Shown: positions 10,580-20,847 of the stretch, one piece after another | Numbering within the stretch: position 1 is the first letter of the stretch | Layout: the number at the start of each line of letters is the position of its first letter | NCBI GenBank assembly: GCA_017552705.1 | Contig: JAFZOY010000092.1 | Coordinates: 1-42,875 of the forward strand | Length of the DNA: 42,875 nucleotides | Source: Bacteroidales bacterium | Lineage (GTDB): Bacteria; Bacteroidota; Bacteroidia; Bacteroidales; UBA1715 | Direction: 5' to 3' | Notes under the pieces: generated by a model | What the model was told of the DNA's origin: nothing | Seen by the model: only the letters and a program-made list of their open reading frames with translations | The model's database searches: none | Translations under genes and position numbers: made by a program

Positions 10580-13500
10580 TTATTTAATCACTTTAATTGT
10601 CTTTGCCATTTCTCCAACAGAAATCTTTACAGTATAGATTCCTTGCGTAAAGCTTTCGGCAGGAATGTCAACCAATGCTTTGGCAACATCGCCAGTTTGG
10701 GTGCAAGCCACACGTTGACCATCGGCGGAGAACACTTCCACAATATAATTATTGTATGTCTGCGATGCTATTGCGACGTGGATTTTGTCGGTTACTACTG
10801 TTGGATACACAGCCACATCAGCTGGGAACGCAATCGCATCAATTCCGTCAGAGGTTTCGTTTTCAACCTCGGCAATATTACTAATTGCAATTGAGAATGG
10901 TCCAGATTCAGCCTTATTTTCCTGAAGTTCAATAAGATTGCCATCCTTATCATTCACTGCATTTTCGTAAACAGTTTTATCGAGTTCAAAAGCGACACGA
11001 ATCATATCACCTTTTTGGAATTTACCCTCCACATCGGTCCAACCAATGTAATCATCTTCGGTATCGAACGACGCCAATGTTTCGTAGCGGGAACCGTCTT
11101 CAGTAACGCCGTCGGCTGGAATACGCCACAAGTAGCAACCTTTCACATTGCCTTCGCGCGGCGACTGGTATGTCCACCAATGAAGGGCGATTGAGCCGTC
11201 AACCTTGTCAGGTTTTTGCAAGAACGATGAACGGTAAATGCCGCTTTGAGCTTCGTTATCGCAACCATCAGTAGTTACAAGACGATACTTGTATGCACGT
11301 TGTTCGTAGTTGGTTGCTTCGTCAACCACAATACCAAAATCTTCGAACAAAACAGGTTCGCCAACTTGTTCCCATACATCGTTGGTAATAAGTCGTTCAA
11401 CGCGATAGTTTTTCGTATTCACATCGGCGGTACGTTCCCACGCAACAATTATGTTTTTACTTGTCTCACTGTATGTTACAACACCAATTTCTTCCTTGAA
11501 TGGATATGTGAATGTAACATTGATAGTATCGAAACTTTCGCAGAAATTGTTGTCGGTGATTTTCACCGTAACGTAAGCCGAAGAGTCAAGCGAGAAGAAT
11601 TGTTCGTCGGAAGAAACAAGTTCGTCGTTGTATTTCTTTACGTTCCAATCATATACATAGCCTGCACCAGCATCAAGTTTCAAAATTTGTTTGTCGCAAA
11701 CGGTTCTGTCGCCGCCCAAATCAAGTGGTGGCAATTCATTCACTTTCGTAATATTGAACGTTGCGGAGCTTTCGCAACCAAGGTCGTCAACAGTTGAAAC
11801 GGAGTATTCAGCAACAGCGGCAGGAATCTTGATTGACGGAGTTGCATCGCCCGTGTTCCAAGAGTACGAAACATATTCGTCGAATTCAGCACTCAACTCG
11901 AATGTAGTTCCCGCACACATTACCGAATCAGCAGGGAGCGAAACAGGAACAGAAACGCGGACATCAATTGTATCGACCAAGGTAGCAAGACCTTTTTTCA
12001 TCGTCAAATAATATCTTGTGGTTTCCAACGGATTGACTGTGATTGATTTAGCAGTTTCGCCCGTGCTCCACAAATATGAATCCACATCGGTTGTAGCCTC
12101 CAATGCCACCGATTCGCCAATACAGATGGCAGGTTTACGTTCGATGTTACCATACATTGCGATTTCAGTATTTTTCGCCAAAGTTTCATCTTCACCATAC
12201 ATTACCGTGAATGTAACATCGTAATAGCCTGTAGCATCGAAAGTTAGATATTGTATCAAATCATTTGGTTTTTCAAGTTCAAGACCTTCAACTTCCCACA
12301 AAGCAGAGCAGTTTGTTCCGTAGAACGTACCAATCAACGTGATGGTTTCGCCCGGCGTACCATAGTAGCGCGAAGTGTAGATGCTCACCTGCGGTTTGCC
12401 GTACCAACCAAAATCCTGTTCTTCGAGTGTTGTTTCCGTTTCACGGAAGAAAGTAACATCAGCGGAAGTTGTCAATCCACCTTGGTCCATAGCGGTGAAC
12501 GTAACTACTTCGGCACCACGCCAATATTCATTCAAACTTGAAATTTCGGCAAGCGAACCAGTAATTTTCACGCTCACATTTTCCGAAGTCGATGCCGACC
12601 AGAAAATTGACGATGGAGAAGTGTAATCGTCGGTAACATATTGTGACAAATCAATATACGAGAACAACATTGTGTCGTTTTCATATTGTTGTGGAATTTC
12701 GCCAATTATAGGAGCTTGATTTTCAGATGCCTGAACAACAACAGTAATAGTTGCCTCAGTTTCAAGACCTTGCGCATCGGTGAACCAAACAGTAATTACA
12801 TCCTCGCCCGACCAATCGTCTTCCAACGGATAGATACGCAAAGCGGAATTCTTCACTTTCTTCACAAGCAAGTTTTCACCTTCCTCGTAGTTGAATCCAA
12901 GTTCCGATGATGGTGTGTAGTCGTCGATAGCCATATCGGCAATCACCACTTGCGTATATTTTCTGAACGGAACAGTGATAGTATTCATCACAATTTCAGG
13001 AGCAGCATTTGGTTTTTCAATTACATTCACATCAATAACACGTGAAGTTGTAAGTTTAACTTCCTCTGCGCCAACCTTTTCTATTTCGGTTACCGTCAAT
13101 TTCACTTTTGTTGAGCCGATAAATTCAGCATCCTTCAACGAGAACACAGCGGTATCGCCATCGATTTCCGTTGAAATATATTCATTTTCAGAGAATTCGA
13201 TTTGCAGATTTTCAAAATCGCTATTGTCATCGGAAATATAATTCTTCAAACTGATTTTTGCCACACCGTCAGGTTGTTGCAACGAAATCGTAGGAATCAA
13301 ATTAATGATTGGAGCTACAGAATTCGTAACATACACAACCACATAGCCGATTTTCGAACCATACGAAACTGTTAAAATCGTAGCGCCCGCCTTTTTACCT
13401 GTCAACACGCCTGAACGAGTAACATCGGCAAGCTCGCCATCGAGAACAGTCCAATGCAAATCGTTCGCCTTGATTGTTGTTGGAGAAACTTTACAAGGAA

Positions 13501-16500
13501 TTGTAACTGTTTCACCGCCTTTTAGATATACCGTATCAGGCACTTGAATTTTCACAATTTCTTCCTGACTTGAAGTCACATACACAAGCGTTTGAGCCTG
13601 CAAGCCTTCGCGTGTGGAAGCTGTCACAATAGAAGTTCCTACCGATTTACCAAAAATTCTACCGTCAGATTGTACCGAAATATAGTCGTCGTCTTTCTCC
13701 ATAAACTCAACATCGGTGTAGCTTGCGTTCGACGGAATCACTGTTGCGCTCAACGTAGTGTCAGCACCAACTTTTATTGTGATTTGTTTCGGCATAGAAA
13801 CATCTTTTGCAGGAATGAATGGTTTAATGTGCAGAAGCATAGTGTCTTGCAACAAATTATTGTCGTCGGCAATCACATACACCTCAACATCACCCGGAGC
13901 AAGAGCCACCAACATTTTATCGGTGATTTCAGCCATATCAGGGTTCGCACATTCCACGTGGTACGACGATGAAGCCGTTTCGGAGTGGACAATTGCGTCA
14001 ACCACCATATGTTCACCTTCAATCATTTCGTATTCCTGATGTTCAGCAACAATTTCCTCTATATTTTTCTTCACTGTAACTATGCACGAAGCGGAATATG
14101 TTTTTTCTATTTCTGTTTCCGCATCGGCATATTTCACAGAATATGTTACCACAGCCTTACCTTCCGATTTAGCAGAAACGACGCCGTTTTCAACAGTAGC
14201 GACTGCATCTTTGTCAACCGACCATACTGGGCTTTCAGTTGGTTCAAAATCAGCAAGTTGGGGAATCAATTCAACAGACTCTCCTTCATAGATGGAAACC
14301 GCGCGTTGTGCAAACGAAATCGAAGGAACTTTCTTAACCTTCAACGATTTTTGAGCTGTATTCACACAACCGTTGTCGGATTGAGCAACCACAGAAATCA
14401 AGAAAGTACCCATACCATAGAATGTTTTTGAAGCCGCAGCGCCTTTTGCAAACGAAGATTCACCCATAAACCATTCGTATGAGCATTCTGTTTCGGACGT
14501 TGCAGTAAATTCGCAAGAAGTCTGTTGATAAATAGCCGCAACCGAAGGAGCTATAGAAACTTCGGGAAGCGGATTCACCACCACCGTGATTGAAATTCGT
14601 GCACTTTCCTTTTCGTCGATTGACTGCGATACATTATATATATATGTACCAGCGTGTTCGGTCGAAGGAATTGGAGCGCCGTCCAATTTTTCTTTTCCAT
14701 TGTACCAATTCAACGAAGCGTTTTCAGCGGCAACAGCCGAAAGTTGTTCTGCCTCATCGCCTAAGCAATATTCATACGAAGTGGTTGCAACCGTTGGCGA
14801 CTCAACATTACCGCTGATTATAATTTCGCGGATTTGAGTATCGGAACAACCATTTTGTGCAGTCGTAACAAGTTTAACCGATTGTTCGCCAGCCTCAAAC
14901 GTTGTTTCAAACGTAGCTCTTGTAGAAACCGACGTTCCGTTTACAAACCATTCAAACGAGCAATTCTCAAGATTGGAAACCGAAGCCGAAAAAGCAACAG
15001 CGTCGCCTTCGGCGGCTGATTCAGGGACATCACACGAAACAACAGGTTTTTCGTTAATCACTATTGAAATCTCAACCTTGTTTCCTTCCACGCCGTTGAT
15101 TACCTGAGCAACAGCAAGTTGTGTTTCGTGTGCGAATGAAGTGTTCGGAGTTGTTTGTCCGTAATATTCAACATATTGTCCATTTTGGAATTCATACCAT
15201 TTCAACGTGGCACCTTCCGAGGCTGTTACATCGGCAAGCAAATCGGTAGCCTCTGTCATTTGGCAATATGAATATTCAGTTTTTGCAACCGTAGGAGCAG
15301 GAACTTTCGACGACGGCACAACCACAATTTCACAAGTGTCGTTGAACTTGTATGTGTCTTTTCCATCCGAATATGTAAGATTCAATATCAACGAATCAAC
15401 GCCCACTTTCACACCAGTAACGCTACACGAAGCATTTTCGGTATTTTGCAGGAACGACGATGTTCCGTTGTACTCTTTCATCGTAAACGCCAAGTTTGCA
15501 AAATTGTCGATTCCTTCGTAGTGAGGCACAATTTCGATTGTTTCGCCAAGTTCCACAGAATACGATTTTTCATCGAAAAAAGCAAGAGGTGTTTCGCCGC
15601 TTGGTTGTTTCTGACTATATGAAACATCAAATTCACTCAACGTAAATTCCACATCGTTTTCCTTACCGTATTCACTACCATTCACAGGAGAGAACTCCAA
15701 AATAACATCAGGCATACCAAACAAGACGCCTTTATCGGTTTGCAGATATTTGATTTCCAACGTTTTGGTAATGTCAAATTCTTCACCTTCGGTAATCGCA
15801 ATACCCCTTTCGAAATCACTCATTTCGCCCCAGTTGTCCACTTCTTTACGTTGGTCAACAAGAACCAAATCCAATATACCTGTTACATTGGAAACGCCTT
15901 TTATATGAATCGTGAACAAATCGCCTTCGCTTGCTGTCCATGTAGAAGACAAACCTGCCTCAAAATCGTTGAGCGCGGCAGGAATTTTTTCTGAGTTGCT
16001 ATATTGCCAATAATCACTTTCGCCTTCTTCGCCAACACCTTCCAAGTCAGTTCCATACGTATTCCATGTGAAAATAACGTTTGCTTTCTCACTGACCGTC
16101 ACTTGTAAGTTGTTTTCGCGGACCAACATTGCTCCAGCTTCATATTCTTCAACATCTGTCAGCAATTTTCCCAATGTTGAGATTGTGATAGTAGCAGTAC
16201 CGGGAGCAACCGCAGTCAAAACGCCATTTTCATCAACCGTGGCAACATTAGGGTTTGAACTTACAAACAATGGATATTTATCACTTGTAGTTGCCTCAAA
16301 CATACTATACAAAACCATCGACGCAACATCGCTTGTCTCACCCACCGCCAAATCCAATGAAGTTTCCTCCAAATACATATCAATCATAGTTGCCACCGAC
16401 AACTCGCCGACATTTAACATTACAGTTTCCACATCTTCGTAAACGCCCCATGCGTGGAATACCATGGCATATTTTCCTTCTTCCGGAGTTTCCCCTAATT

Positions 16501-16840
16501 GCTTAACGAAAATTTTTGCCTCTGTGGTAATCGCATCGTCAGGGGTAACATCTTCTCCCAAAACTTTATACACAGGATTTACTTCCACCCACCAACCATT
16601 GGTTTCTGATCTATCTACGATATTTACCTGTATTTTCCCGATTTGGGTATTTGTTGTAAGATTTTTAAAGTCAACAATATACGCCGTATTTAATGTAGGA
16701 ATGAAATCATTGAGGGATAATTCTCCTTGAAAATATGGTTCACCATTATCGGCGACTTCTTTTTGCATTTCAATAGAAACTTGCGAAAACGATGTTATTG
16801 CCAGAAATGCACACACACAAAGGGATAGAATTCTTTTCAT
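10580..16840 (-). CDS. Large T9SS-exported Ig/PKD-repeat surface protein (2086 aa)
   Basis: Complete gene. A signal peptide is clear (MKRILSLCVCAFLAITSFSQ). Domains in rough order: the ~120-residue module shared with the giant adhesin (residues about 255-410), preceded by a BIG_2-like domain (about 150-240, with 'ATVDENGVLTAVAPGTATI'); alternating Ig_7/CHU_C-like and PKD-like domains (about 510-850); more BIG_2-like units (about 850-1170); cadherin-like or flexible units with 'APEI/APII' starts (about 1170-1460); PKD and Ig-like units; a fibronectin III-like domain (about 1780-1860). The C-terminus (about 2002-2086, 'VAVYPTVVTDKIHV' to 'GIYTVKISVGEMAKTIKVIK') is a T9SS type A sorting domain. 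Inferred role: surface-anchored or released adhesin. It sits 267 bases upstream of the giant adhesin on the same strand and is probably transcribed from its own promoter at 16901. Confidence 0.9.
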   Translation of the reverse strand: MKRILSLCVCAFLAITSFSQVSIEMQKEVADNGEPYFQGELSLNDFIPTLNTAYIVDFKNLTTNTQIGKIQVNIVDRSETNGWWVEVNPVYKVLGEDVTPDDAITTEAKIFVKQLGETPEEGKYAMVFHAWGVYEDVETVMLNVGELSVATMIDMYLEETSLDLAVGETSDVASMVLYSMFEATTSDKYPLFVSSNPNVATVDENGVLTAVAPGTATITISTLGKLLTDVEEYEAGAMLVRENNLQVTVSEKANVIFTWNTYGTDLEGVGEEGESDYWQYSNSEKIPAALNDFEAGLSSTWTASEGDLFTIHIKGVSNVTGILDLVLVDQRKEVDNWGEMSDFERGIAITEGEEFDITKTLEIKYLQTDKGVLFGMPDVILEFSPVNGSEYGKENDVEFTLSEFDVSYSQKQPSGETPLAFFDEKSYSVELGETIEIVPHYEGIDNFANLAFTMKEYNGTSSFLQNTENASCSVTGVKVGVDSLILNLTYSDGKDTYKFNDTCEIVVVPSSKVPAPTVAKTEYSYCQMTEATDLLADVTASEGATLKWYEFQNGQYVEYYGQTTPNTSFAHETQLAVAQVINGVEGNKVEISIVINEKPVVSCDVPESAAEGDAVAFSASVSNLENCSFEWFVNGTSVSTRATFETTFEAGEQSVKLVTTAQNGCSDTQIREIIISGNVESPTVATTSYEYCLGDEAEQLSAVAAENASLNWYNGKEKLDGAPIPSTEHAGTYIYNVSQSIDEKESARISITVVVNPLPEVSIAPSVAAIYQQTSCEFTATSETECSYEWFMGESSFAKGAAASKTFYGMGTFLISVVAQSDNGCVNTAQKSLKVKKVPSISFAQRAVSIYEGESVELIPQLADFEPTESPVWSVDKDAVATVENGVVSAKSEGKAVVTYSVKYADAETEIEKTYSASCIVTVKKNIEEIVAEHQEYEMIEGEHMVVDAIVHSETASSSYHVECANPDMAEITDKMLVALAPGDVEVYVIADDNNLLQDTMLLHIKPFIPAKDVSMPKQITIKVGADTTLSATVIPSNASYTDVEFMEKDDDYISVQSDGRIFGKSVGTSIVTASTREGLQAQTLVYVTSSQEEIVKIQVPDTVYLKGGETVTIPCKVSPTTIKANDLHWTVLDGELADVTRSGVLTGKKAGATILTVSYGSKIGYVVVYVTNSVAPIINLIPTISLQQPDGVAKISLKNYISDDNSDFENLQIEFSENEYISTEIDGDTAVFSLKDAEFIGSTKVKLTVTEIEKVGAEEVKLTTSRVIDVNVIEKPNAAPEIVMNTITVPFRKYTQVVIADMAIDDYTPSSELGFNYEEGENLLVKKVKNSALRIYPLEDDWSGEDVITVWFTDAQGLETEATITVVVQASENQAPIIGEIPQQYENDTMLFSYIDLSQYVTDDYTSPSSIFWSASTSENVSVKITGSLAEISSLNEYWRGAEVVTFTAMDQGGLTTSADVTFFRETETTLEEQDFGWYGKPQVSIYTSRYYGTPGETITLIGTFYGTNCSALWEVEGLELEKPNDLIQYLTFDATGYYDVTFTVMYGEDETLAKNTEIAMYGNIERKPAICIGESVALEATTDVDSYLWSTGETAKSITVNPLETTRYYLTMKKGLATLVDTIDVRVSVPVSLPADSVMCAGTTFELSAEFDEYVSYSWNTGDATPSIKIPAAVAEYSVSTVDDLGCESSATFNITKVNELPPLDLGGDRTVCDKQILKLDAGAGYVYDWNVKKYNDELVSSDEQFFSLDSSAYVTVKITDNNFCESFDTINVTFTYPFKEEIGVVTYSETSKNIIVAWERTADVNTKNYRVERLITNDVWEQVGEPVLFEDFGIVVDEATNYEQRAYKYRLVTTDGCDNEAQSGIYRSSFLQKPDKVDGSIALHWWTYQSPREGNVKGCYLWRIPADGVTEDGSRYETLASFDTEDDYIGWTDVEGKFQKGDMIRVAFELDKTVYENAVNDKDGNLIELQENKAESGPFSIAISNIAEVENETSDGIDAIAFPADVAVYPTVVTDKIHVAIASQTYNNYIVEVFSADGQRVACTQTGDVAKALVDIPAESFTQGIYTVKISVGEMAKTIKVIK

Positions 16841-16900
16841 ATAAATACGTTTTAAATTGTCAATAAAAATCTAATCATATAAGACACATAACACAACTTA

Positions 16901-16908
16901 CAAATATA
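16901..16908 (-). promoter_or_regulatory. -7 promoter element (TATATTTG) for the 2086-aa adhesin
   Basis: Exact match to the Bacteroidota -7 consensus TAnnTTTG on the minus strand, 60 bases before the ATG. No TTTG/TTG -33 match lies at the usual spacing, so strength may depend on an activator; the palindrome at 16961-16999 is placed where one could bind. Confidence 0.55.
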
Positions 16909-16960
16909 GAAATTTTTCTATAAGATAATCCCTTTCTTTCAGATTATTTTTTTGACTTTA

Positions 16961-16999
16961 CCGAAATGCTTAGTGTAGTTTGTACACTATGTATTTCGG
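16961..16999. promoter_or_regulatory. 39-bp near-perfect palindrome upstream of the adhesin promoter
   Basis: Arms of 17 bases pair around a 5-base loop (GTTTG). Fifteen pairs are Watson-Crick, one is a G-T wobble, and one position (16970/16990) is mismatched. It lies between the SulP terminator and the adhesin -7 element, centred roughly 75-80 bases upstream of the -7 element. It lacks a U-tract on either strand, so it is not itself an intrinsic terminator. It could be an operator or a dispersed palindromic repeat. Confidence 0.5.
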
Positions 17000-17002
17000 A
17001 GC

Positions 17003-17034
17003 AAAAAAATTCCGATTCCACAAGCGGAATCGGA
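17003..17034 (-). terminator. Intrinsic terminator after the SulP gene
   Basis: On the minus strand a perfect 9-bp stem (TCCGATTCC paired with GGAATCGGA, plus-strand 17011-17019 and 17026-17034) with a 6-base loop is followed by seven U's (plus-strand A's at 17003-17009). It lies about 100 bases beyond the SulP stop codon and separates it from the adhesin gene. Confidence 0.85.
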
Positions 17035-17136
17035 GTTCTCTGAAAGAATTACGTAATAGACTGAATTGAAACTCAAAAGGTTACAACAATCAGCAAAAAT
17101 ATTTTTATTTCCCTGTATAGTGGCTCGTTCCCAGCG

Positions 17137-18867
17137 TTATTTCATATATATCGAGCGAATATATGCGGTACAATCCTCAAATGTTTCGAATGTATCGGAT
17201 TCTGGTATCATATTGGGAATAATGCCGAGTTTCGTCATCATTTTTCGTGGCTGAGGCTGTATAATCGTCATCAGCACACGTTTACCCGATGCCTGCATAT
17301 CCTTAATCGCAGTTTCCATAGCGTACAAGCCCGATTGATCCATAAACGTAACACGTTTCATACGGATAATAACGGTTTCCACTTCGTCGGGAACTGCGTG
17401 CATCACTTCGTTGAATTTAGTTATCGAACCAAAGAAAACAGGGCCATCGAGACGTTGAATAAACACTTTATGGCATACTTCCTGAGGAAATCCAACTTCA
17501 TCGGCCCATGGCGAATGTGGGTTGAATTCCTGCAAATTCTCCGATGTGTAGGAATTTTCCACGAAATCGCTCGTCCGTTTCATAAACAACACGCAGGCAA
17601 TCACCATTCCAATGCCGACAGCTGTAAGCAAGTCAACAAAAACAGTGGTCAACAACACAATGACAAGCACAAATGCATCGGATTTCGGAATGCGGAACAA
17701 ATCTTTCGAACCTCTAAAATCAATAATGCCGACACCAACGGAAATAAGAATTCCCGCCAAAACCGACAGCGGTACAAATTTCACAATAGAACCAAGTCCC
17801 AAAAGTATCGCCAACAAAAACAGTGAATGTACCATTCCCGAAATCTGCGAACGTCCGCCACTCTTCACATTCACAACAGTACGCATTGTAGCTCCGGCGC
17901 CACCGATTCCGCAGAACAGAGCAGCCACTGCATTACCAATACCTTGTCCCATCAGTTCCTTGTTGCTGTCGTGTTTTGTTTTTGTAATACTATCTGCCAC
18001 CACCGACGTAAGCAACGTGTCGATAGAGCCAAGACCAGCAAGCGTCAAGCCTGGAATTACCGACGATTTCAGTACCAATCCCCAGTCCACAGCCGAAAAA
18101 TCAATGCCTTCCTTCAAGAACACAGGCAATGGAAATCCCGAAGGAATTTCGCCAATAGTAAGATTTACTGGGAAATCGTTGAGAAACAACGACACAACTG
18201 TCATCACAATCAAAGCAACCAATGTTGCAGGGATTTTTTTCGTAATCAACGGGAACAAATAAATTATCGCAATGGAGCCAAGTCCAAGCAACAACGCTTC
18301 AAGCGAAATGCCGTTAGCAGCCACACGTTCAGGGAACTGCAATATCATATCAACAACCAAAACCGGCGATTTCAAACCAATCAACGGATAAATTTGTTGT
18401 AAAATAATAATGATACCGATTCCACTCATGAAACCCGACAACACAGGATACGGAATGTATCGGATATATTTTCCGATTTTACAAATGCCGAACAAAATCT
18501 GGAACAAACCGCAAAACATTCCCGCAAACGACATGGAAAGCAAAATGGTTGGAATCGCCTCCTGAAACGAAGCCCCTGCAGCCTGCTGCGACGCCCATAT
18601 ACCAGAAATCAGCGACGCCGTGATAACAGTCATCGGACCTGTAGGACCGCTAATCTGAGAATGACAGCCGCCAAAAAGCGAAGCAAAAAAACCTAACATC
18701 GTGGCACCGACCAAACCAGCCAACGCACCAACAGCACTCGCATTCGGATCGTTAACACCACCAAACGCCTGAATACCAAATGCCAACGCCAACGGCAACG
18801 CAACAATACCTGCCGTTATTCCACCAAACACATCTCCCTTTAGATTACTTGTAGATATAAAACCCAT
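17137..18867 (-). CDS. SulP-family inorganic anion transporter with STAS domain
   Basis: 576 residues, the usual length for the family. The N-terminal region (about 10-430) has many hydrophobic membrane segments and the family's early signature 'GGITAGIVALPLALAFGI' and 'GPTGPMTVI'. The C-terminal STAS domain (about 460-570) keeps a 'FMDQSG' motif, with the Asp-x-Ser-Gly seen in anti-sigma-antagonist-like folds. SulP proteins move sulfate, bicarbonate or related anions across the inner membrane; the substrate cannot be read from the sequence, though bacterial members near carbon metabolism often take bicarbonate. Transcribed alone from 18954-18983 and ended by the terminator at 17003. The leader carries a strong hairpin. 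Confidence 0.95.
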   Translation of the reverse strand: MGFISTSNLKGDVFGGITAGIVALPLALAFGIQAFGGVNDPNASAVGALAGLVGATMLGFFASLFGGCHSQISGPTGPMTVITASLISGIWASQQAAGASFQEAIPTILLSMSFAGMFCGLFQILFGICKIGKYIRYIPYPVLSGFMSGIGIIIILQQIYPLIGLKSPVLVVDMILQFPERVAANGISLEALLLGLGSIAIIYLFPLITKKIPATLVALIVMTVVSLFLNDFPVNLTIGEIPSGFPLPVFLKEGIDFSAVDWGLVLKSSVIPGLTLAGLGSIDTLLTSVVADSITKTKHDSNKELMGQGIGNAVAALFCGIGGAGATMRTVVNVKSGGRSQISGMVHSLFLLAILLGLGSIVKFVPLSVLAGILISVGVGIIDFRGSKDLFRIPKSDAFVLVIVLLTTVFVDLLTAVGIGMVIACVLFMKRTSDFVENSYTSENLQEFNPHSPWADEVGFPQEVCHKVFIQRLDGPVFFGSITKFNEVMHAVPDEVETVIIRMKRVTFMDQSGLYAMETAIKDMQASGKRVLMTIIQPQPRKMMTKLGIIPNMIPESDTFETFEDCTAYIRSIYMK

Positions 18868-18900
18868 TGTACATTAAATTTTGATAATAAACTAACCCTC

Positions 18901-18945
18901 TTCGGGACGTTGTTACAGGTTCATTCTGAGCCTGTTTTCCCCGAA
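18901..18945 (-). promoter_or_regulatory. Two-tier hairpin at the start of the SulP mRNA leader
   Basis: An inner stem (ACAGGTTCA/TGAGCCTGT, 18915-18923 with 18927-18935, one mismatch or wobble) sits inside an outer stem (TTCGGG/CCCGAA, 18901-18906 with 18940-18945). The predicted transcription start from the promoter at 18954 falls at about 18947, so the hairpin would form the very 5' end of the mRNA, about 33 bases before the ATG. It may stabilise the message or regulate it; no known riboswitch class was recognised. Confidence 0.45.
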
Positions 18946-18953
18946 AAGGCGTG

Positions 18954-18983
18954 CAAAACTACATAAATTTCCGATTTATCAAA
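18954..18983 (-). promoter_or_regulatory. Promoter of the SulP gene (TTTG-N18-TAGTTTTG)
   Basis: On the minus strand, TTTG at plus-strand 18980-18983 and TAGTTTTG at 18954-18961 are separated by 18 bases. Both agree fully with the Bacteroidota -33/-7 consensus. It is back to back with the lepA promoter. Confidence 0.75.
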
Positions 18984-19004
18984 GATTTGATTCAGTAATT
19001 TGAA

Positions 19005-19034
19005 TTTTGATTTCAAAACAGATTCTTATATTTG
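19005..19034 (+). promoter_or_regulatory. Promoter of the lepA operon (TTTTG-N17-TATATTTG)
   Basis: TTTTG at 19005-19009 and an exact TATATTTG at 19027-19034 precede the lepA ATG by 19 bases, giving a leader of only about a dozen bases, as at other genes in this window. Confidence 0.8.
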
Positions 19035-19053
19035 CCCGTAATTTTATTTGTAG

Positions 19054-20844
19054 ATGAACCATATTCGTAATTTTTGCATCATTGCACATATCGACCACGG
19101 CAAAAGCACGTTGGCTGACAGACTATTGGAGTACACCAACACTGTTTCCGCCCGCGATGCGCAAGACCAGATTTTGGACGACATGGATTTGGAACGCGAA
19201 CGCGGCATTACTATCAAAAGCCACGCTATCCAAATGGATTACACCTACAATGGGCAAAAATATGTGCTGAACTTGATTGACACTCCGGGACACGTTGACT
19301 TTTCCTACGAAGTATCGCGCTCAATAGCTGCCTGCGAAGGCGCACTGCTTATTGTTGACGCAACGCAAGGCATTCAGGCACAGACAATTTCGAATTTGTA
19401 TCTTGCTCTTGAAAATGATTTGGAGATTATCCCCGTCCTCAACAAAATGGACCTTCCGAGCGCTATGCCTGAAGAAGTGAAGGACCAGATTGTGGAACTT
19501 ATCGGCTGCAAACGGGAGGAAATTCTCGAAGCAAGCGGAAAAACAGGTCTTGGCGTGGAAAAAATCCTCCAAAGCATAGTGGAAAAAATTCCTGCCCCAA
19601 AAGGCGACCCGAATGCACCACTTCAAGCGTTGATTTTTGACTCGGTGTTTAATCCGTTCCGTGGAATCATTGCGTACTACAAAATTATAAATGGTGAAAT
19701 CCACACAAATGATTTGGTGAAGTTCATCAACACGAAAAAAGAATACGAGGCACTCGAAATCGGCGTGCTCCGACTCGATATGGAACCGCGCGACGTGGTG
19801 CGGACTGGCGATGTTGGCTACATTATCTCAGGCATAAAAACAGCCCGCGAAGTCCGTGTGGGCGACACGATCACCCACCGCGAACGTCCGTGCGAAAAGG
19901 CCATAGAAGGTTTTGAGGAAGTGAAACCAATGGTGTTCGCAGGCATCTATCCTATTGATACTGAGGATTATGAACCTCTTCGTGCATCAATGGAAAAACT
20001 ACAACTCAACGATGCTTCGCTCACATATCAGCCAGAATCGTCGGCCGCTCTCGGATTCGGATTCCGCTGCGGGTTCCTTGGATTGCTCCACATGGAAATC
20101 ATTCAGGAACGACTTGACCGCGAATTCAATATGAGCGTAATCACGACCACACCAAACGTGTCGTATTACTGTTTCACAAAAAAAGGACAGAAAATCGTGG
20201 TAAACAACCCAGCCGACCTGCCCGATCCAAGCTCTATCGATTACATTGAGGAACCATATATAGCAGCGCAAATCATTACAAACGCTGAATTTATCGGTCC
20301 AATTATGAAACTGTGCATCGACAAACGTGGCATTCTGAAAAATCAAACATATCTGACGGGAAACCGTGTGGAAATCAATTTTGAAATGCCCCTTGGAGAA
20401 ATTGTGTTCGACTTCTACGACAAACTGAAAAGTATTTCGAAAGGCTATGCGTCGTTCGATTACCATATTATTGGTTTCCGCGAATCAAAACTTGCGAAAC
20501 TCGACATTCTGCTCAACGGCGACGGTGTTGATGCCTTATCGGCATTGATTCACCAAAACAATGCCTACACGTTCGGGAAACGTATCTGCGAGAAACTGAA
20601 AGAACTAATCCCCCGCCAGCAATTCGATGTGGCAATCCAAGCGGCTATCGGTACGAAAGTCATTGCACGTGAGACAGTTAAGGCTGTAAGAAAAGACGTG
20701 ACGGCAAAATGTTACGGCGGTGATATTTCGCGTAAGCGCAAATTGCTCGAAAAGCAGAAAGAAGGTAAAAAACGTATGAAACAAATCGGCAGCGTGGAAA
20801 TTCCGCAAAAGGCATTCCTTGCCGTTCTTAAACTTAACGACTAA
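19054..20844 (+). CDS. lepA: Elongation factor 4 (LepA), ribosome-associated GTPase
   Basis: 596 residues, full length for the family. GTP-binding motifs are all visible: G1 'AHIDHGKST' (11-19), G3 'DTPGH' (76-80), G4 'NKMD' (130-133). The C-terminal LepA-specific region ends with '[20 protein letters not shown]', the family hallmark. LepA is a translational GTPase that back-translocates or rescues stalled ribosomes and affects ribosome biogenesis. It is first in a plus-strand run; the next gene, mrp, begins three bases after its stop codon, so the two are almost certainly co-transcribed. Confidence 0.98.
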   Translation: MNHIRNFCIIAHIDHGKSTLADRLLEYTNTVSARDAQDQILDDMDLERERGITIKSHAIQMDYTYNGQKYVLNLIDTPGHVDFSYEVSRSIAACEGALLIVDATQGIQAQTISNLYLALENDLEIIPVLNKMDLPSAMPEEVKDQIVELIGCKREEILEASGKTGLGVEKILQSIVEKIPAPKGDPNAPLQALIFDSVFNPFRGIIAYYKIINGEIHTNDLVKFINTKKEYEALEIGVLRLDMEPRDVVRTGDVGYIISGIKTAREVRVGDTITHRERPCEKAIEGFEEVKPMVFAGIYPIDTEDYEPLRASMEKLQLNDASLTYQPESSAALGFGFRCGFLGLLHMEIIQERLDREFNMSVITTTPNVSYYCFTKKGQKIVVNNPADLPDPSSIDYIEEPYIAAQIITNAEFIGPIMKLCIDKRGILKNQTYLTGNRVEINFEMPLGEIVFDFYDKLKSISKGYASFDYHIIGFRESKLAKLDILLNGDGVDALSALIHQNNAYTFGKRICEKLKELIPRQQFDVAIQAAIGTKVIARETVKAVRKDVTAKCYGGDISRKRKLLEKQKEGKKRMKQIGSVEIPQKAFLAVLKLND

Positions 20845-20847
20845 CCA

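Noticed and set aside
10541..16730. Many antisense open frames of 60-180 codons opposite the large adhesin
   Set aside because: They follow from the low stop-codon density opposite repetitive Thr/Val/Glu-rich coding DNA; none has a start context or recognisable domain. The same applies opposite the giant adhesin at 196-10312.
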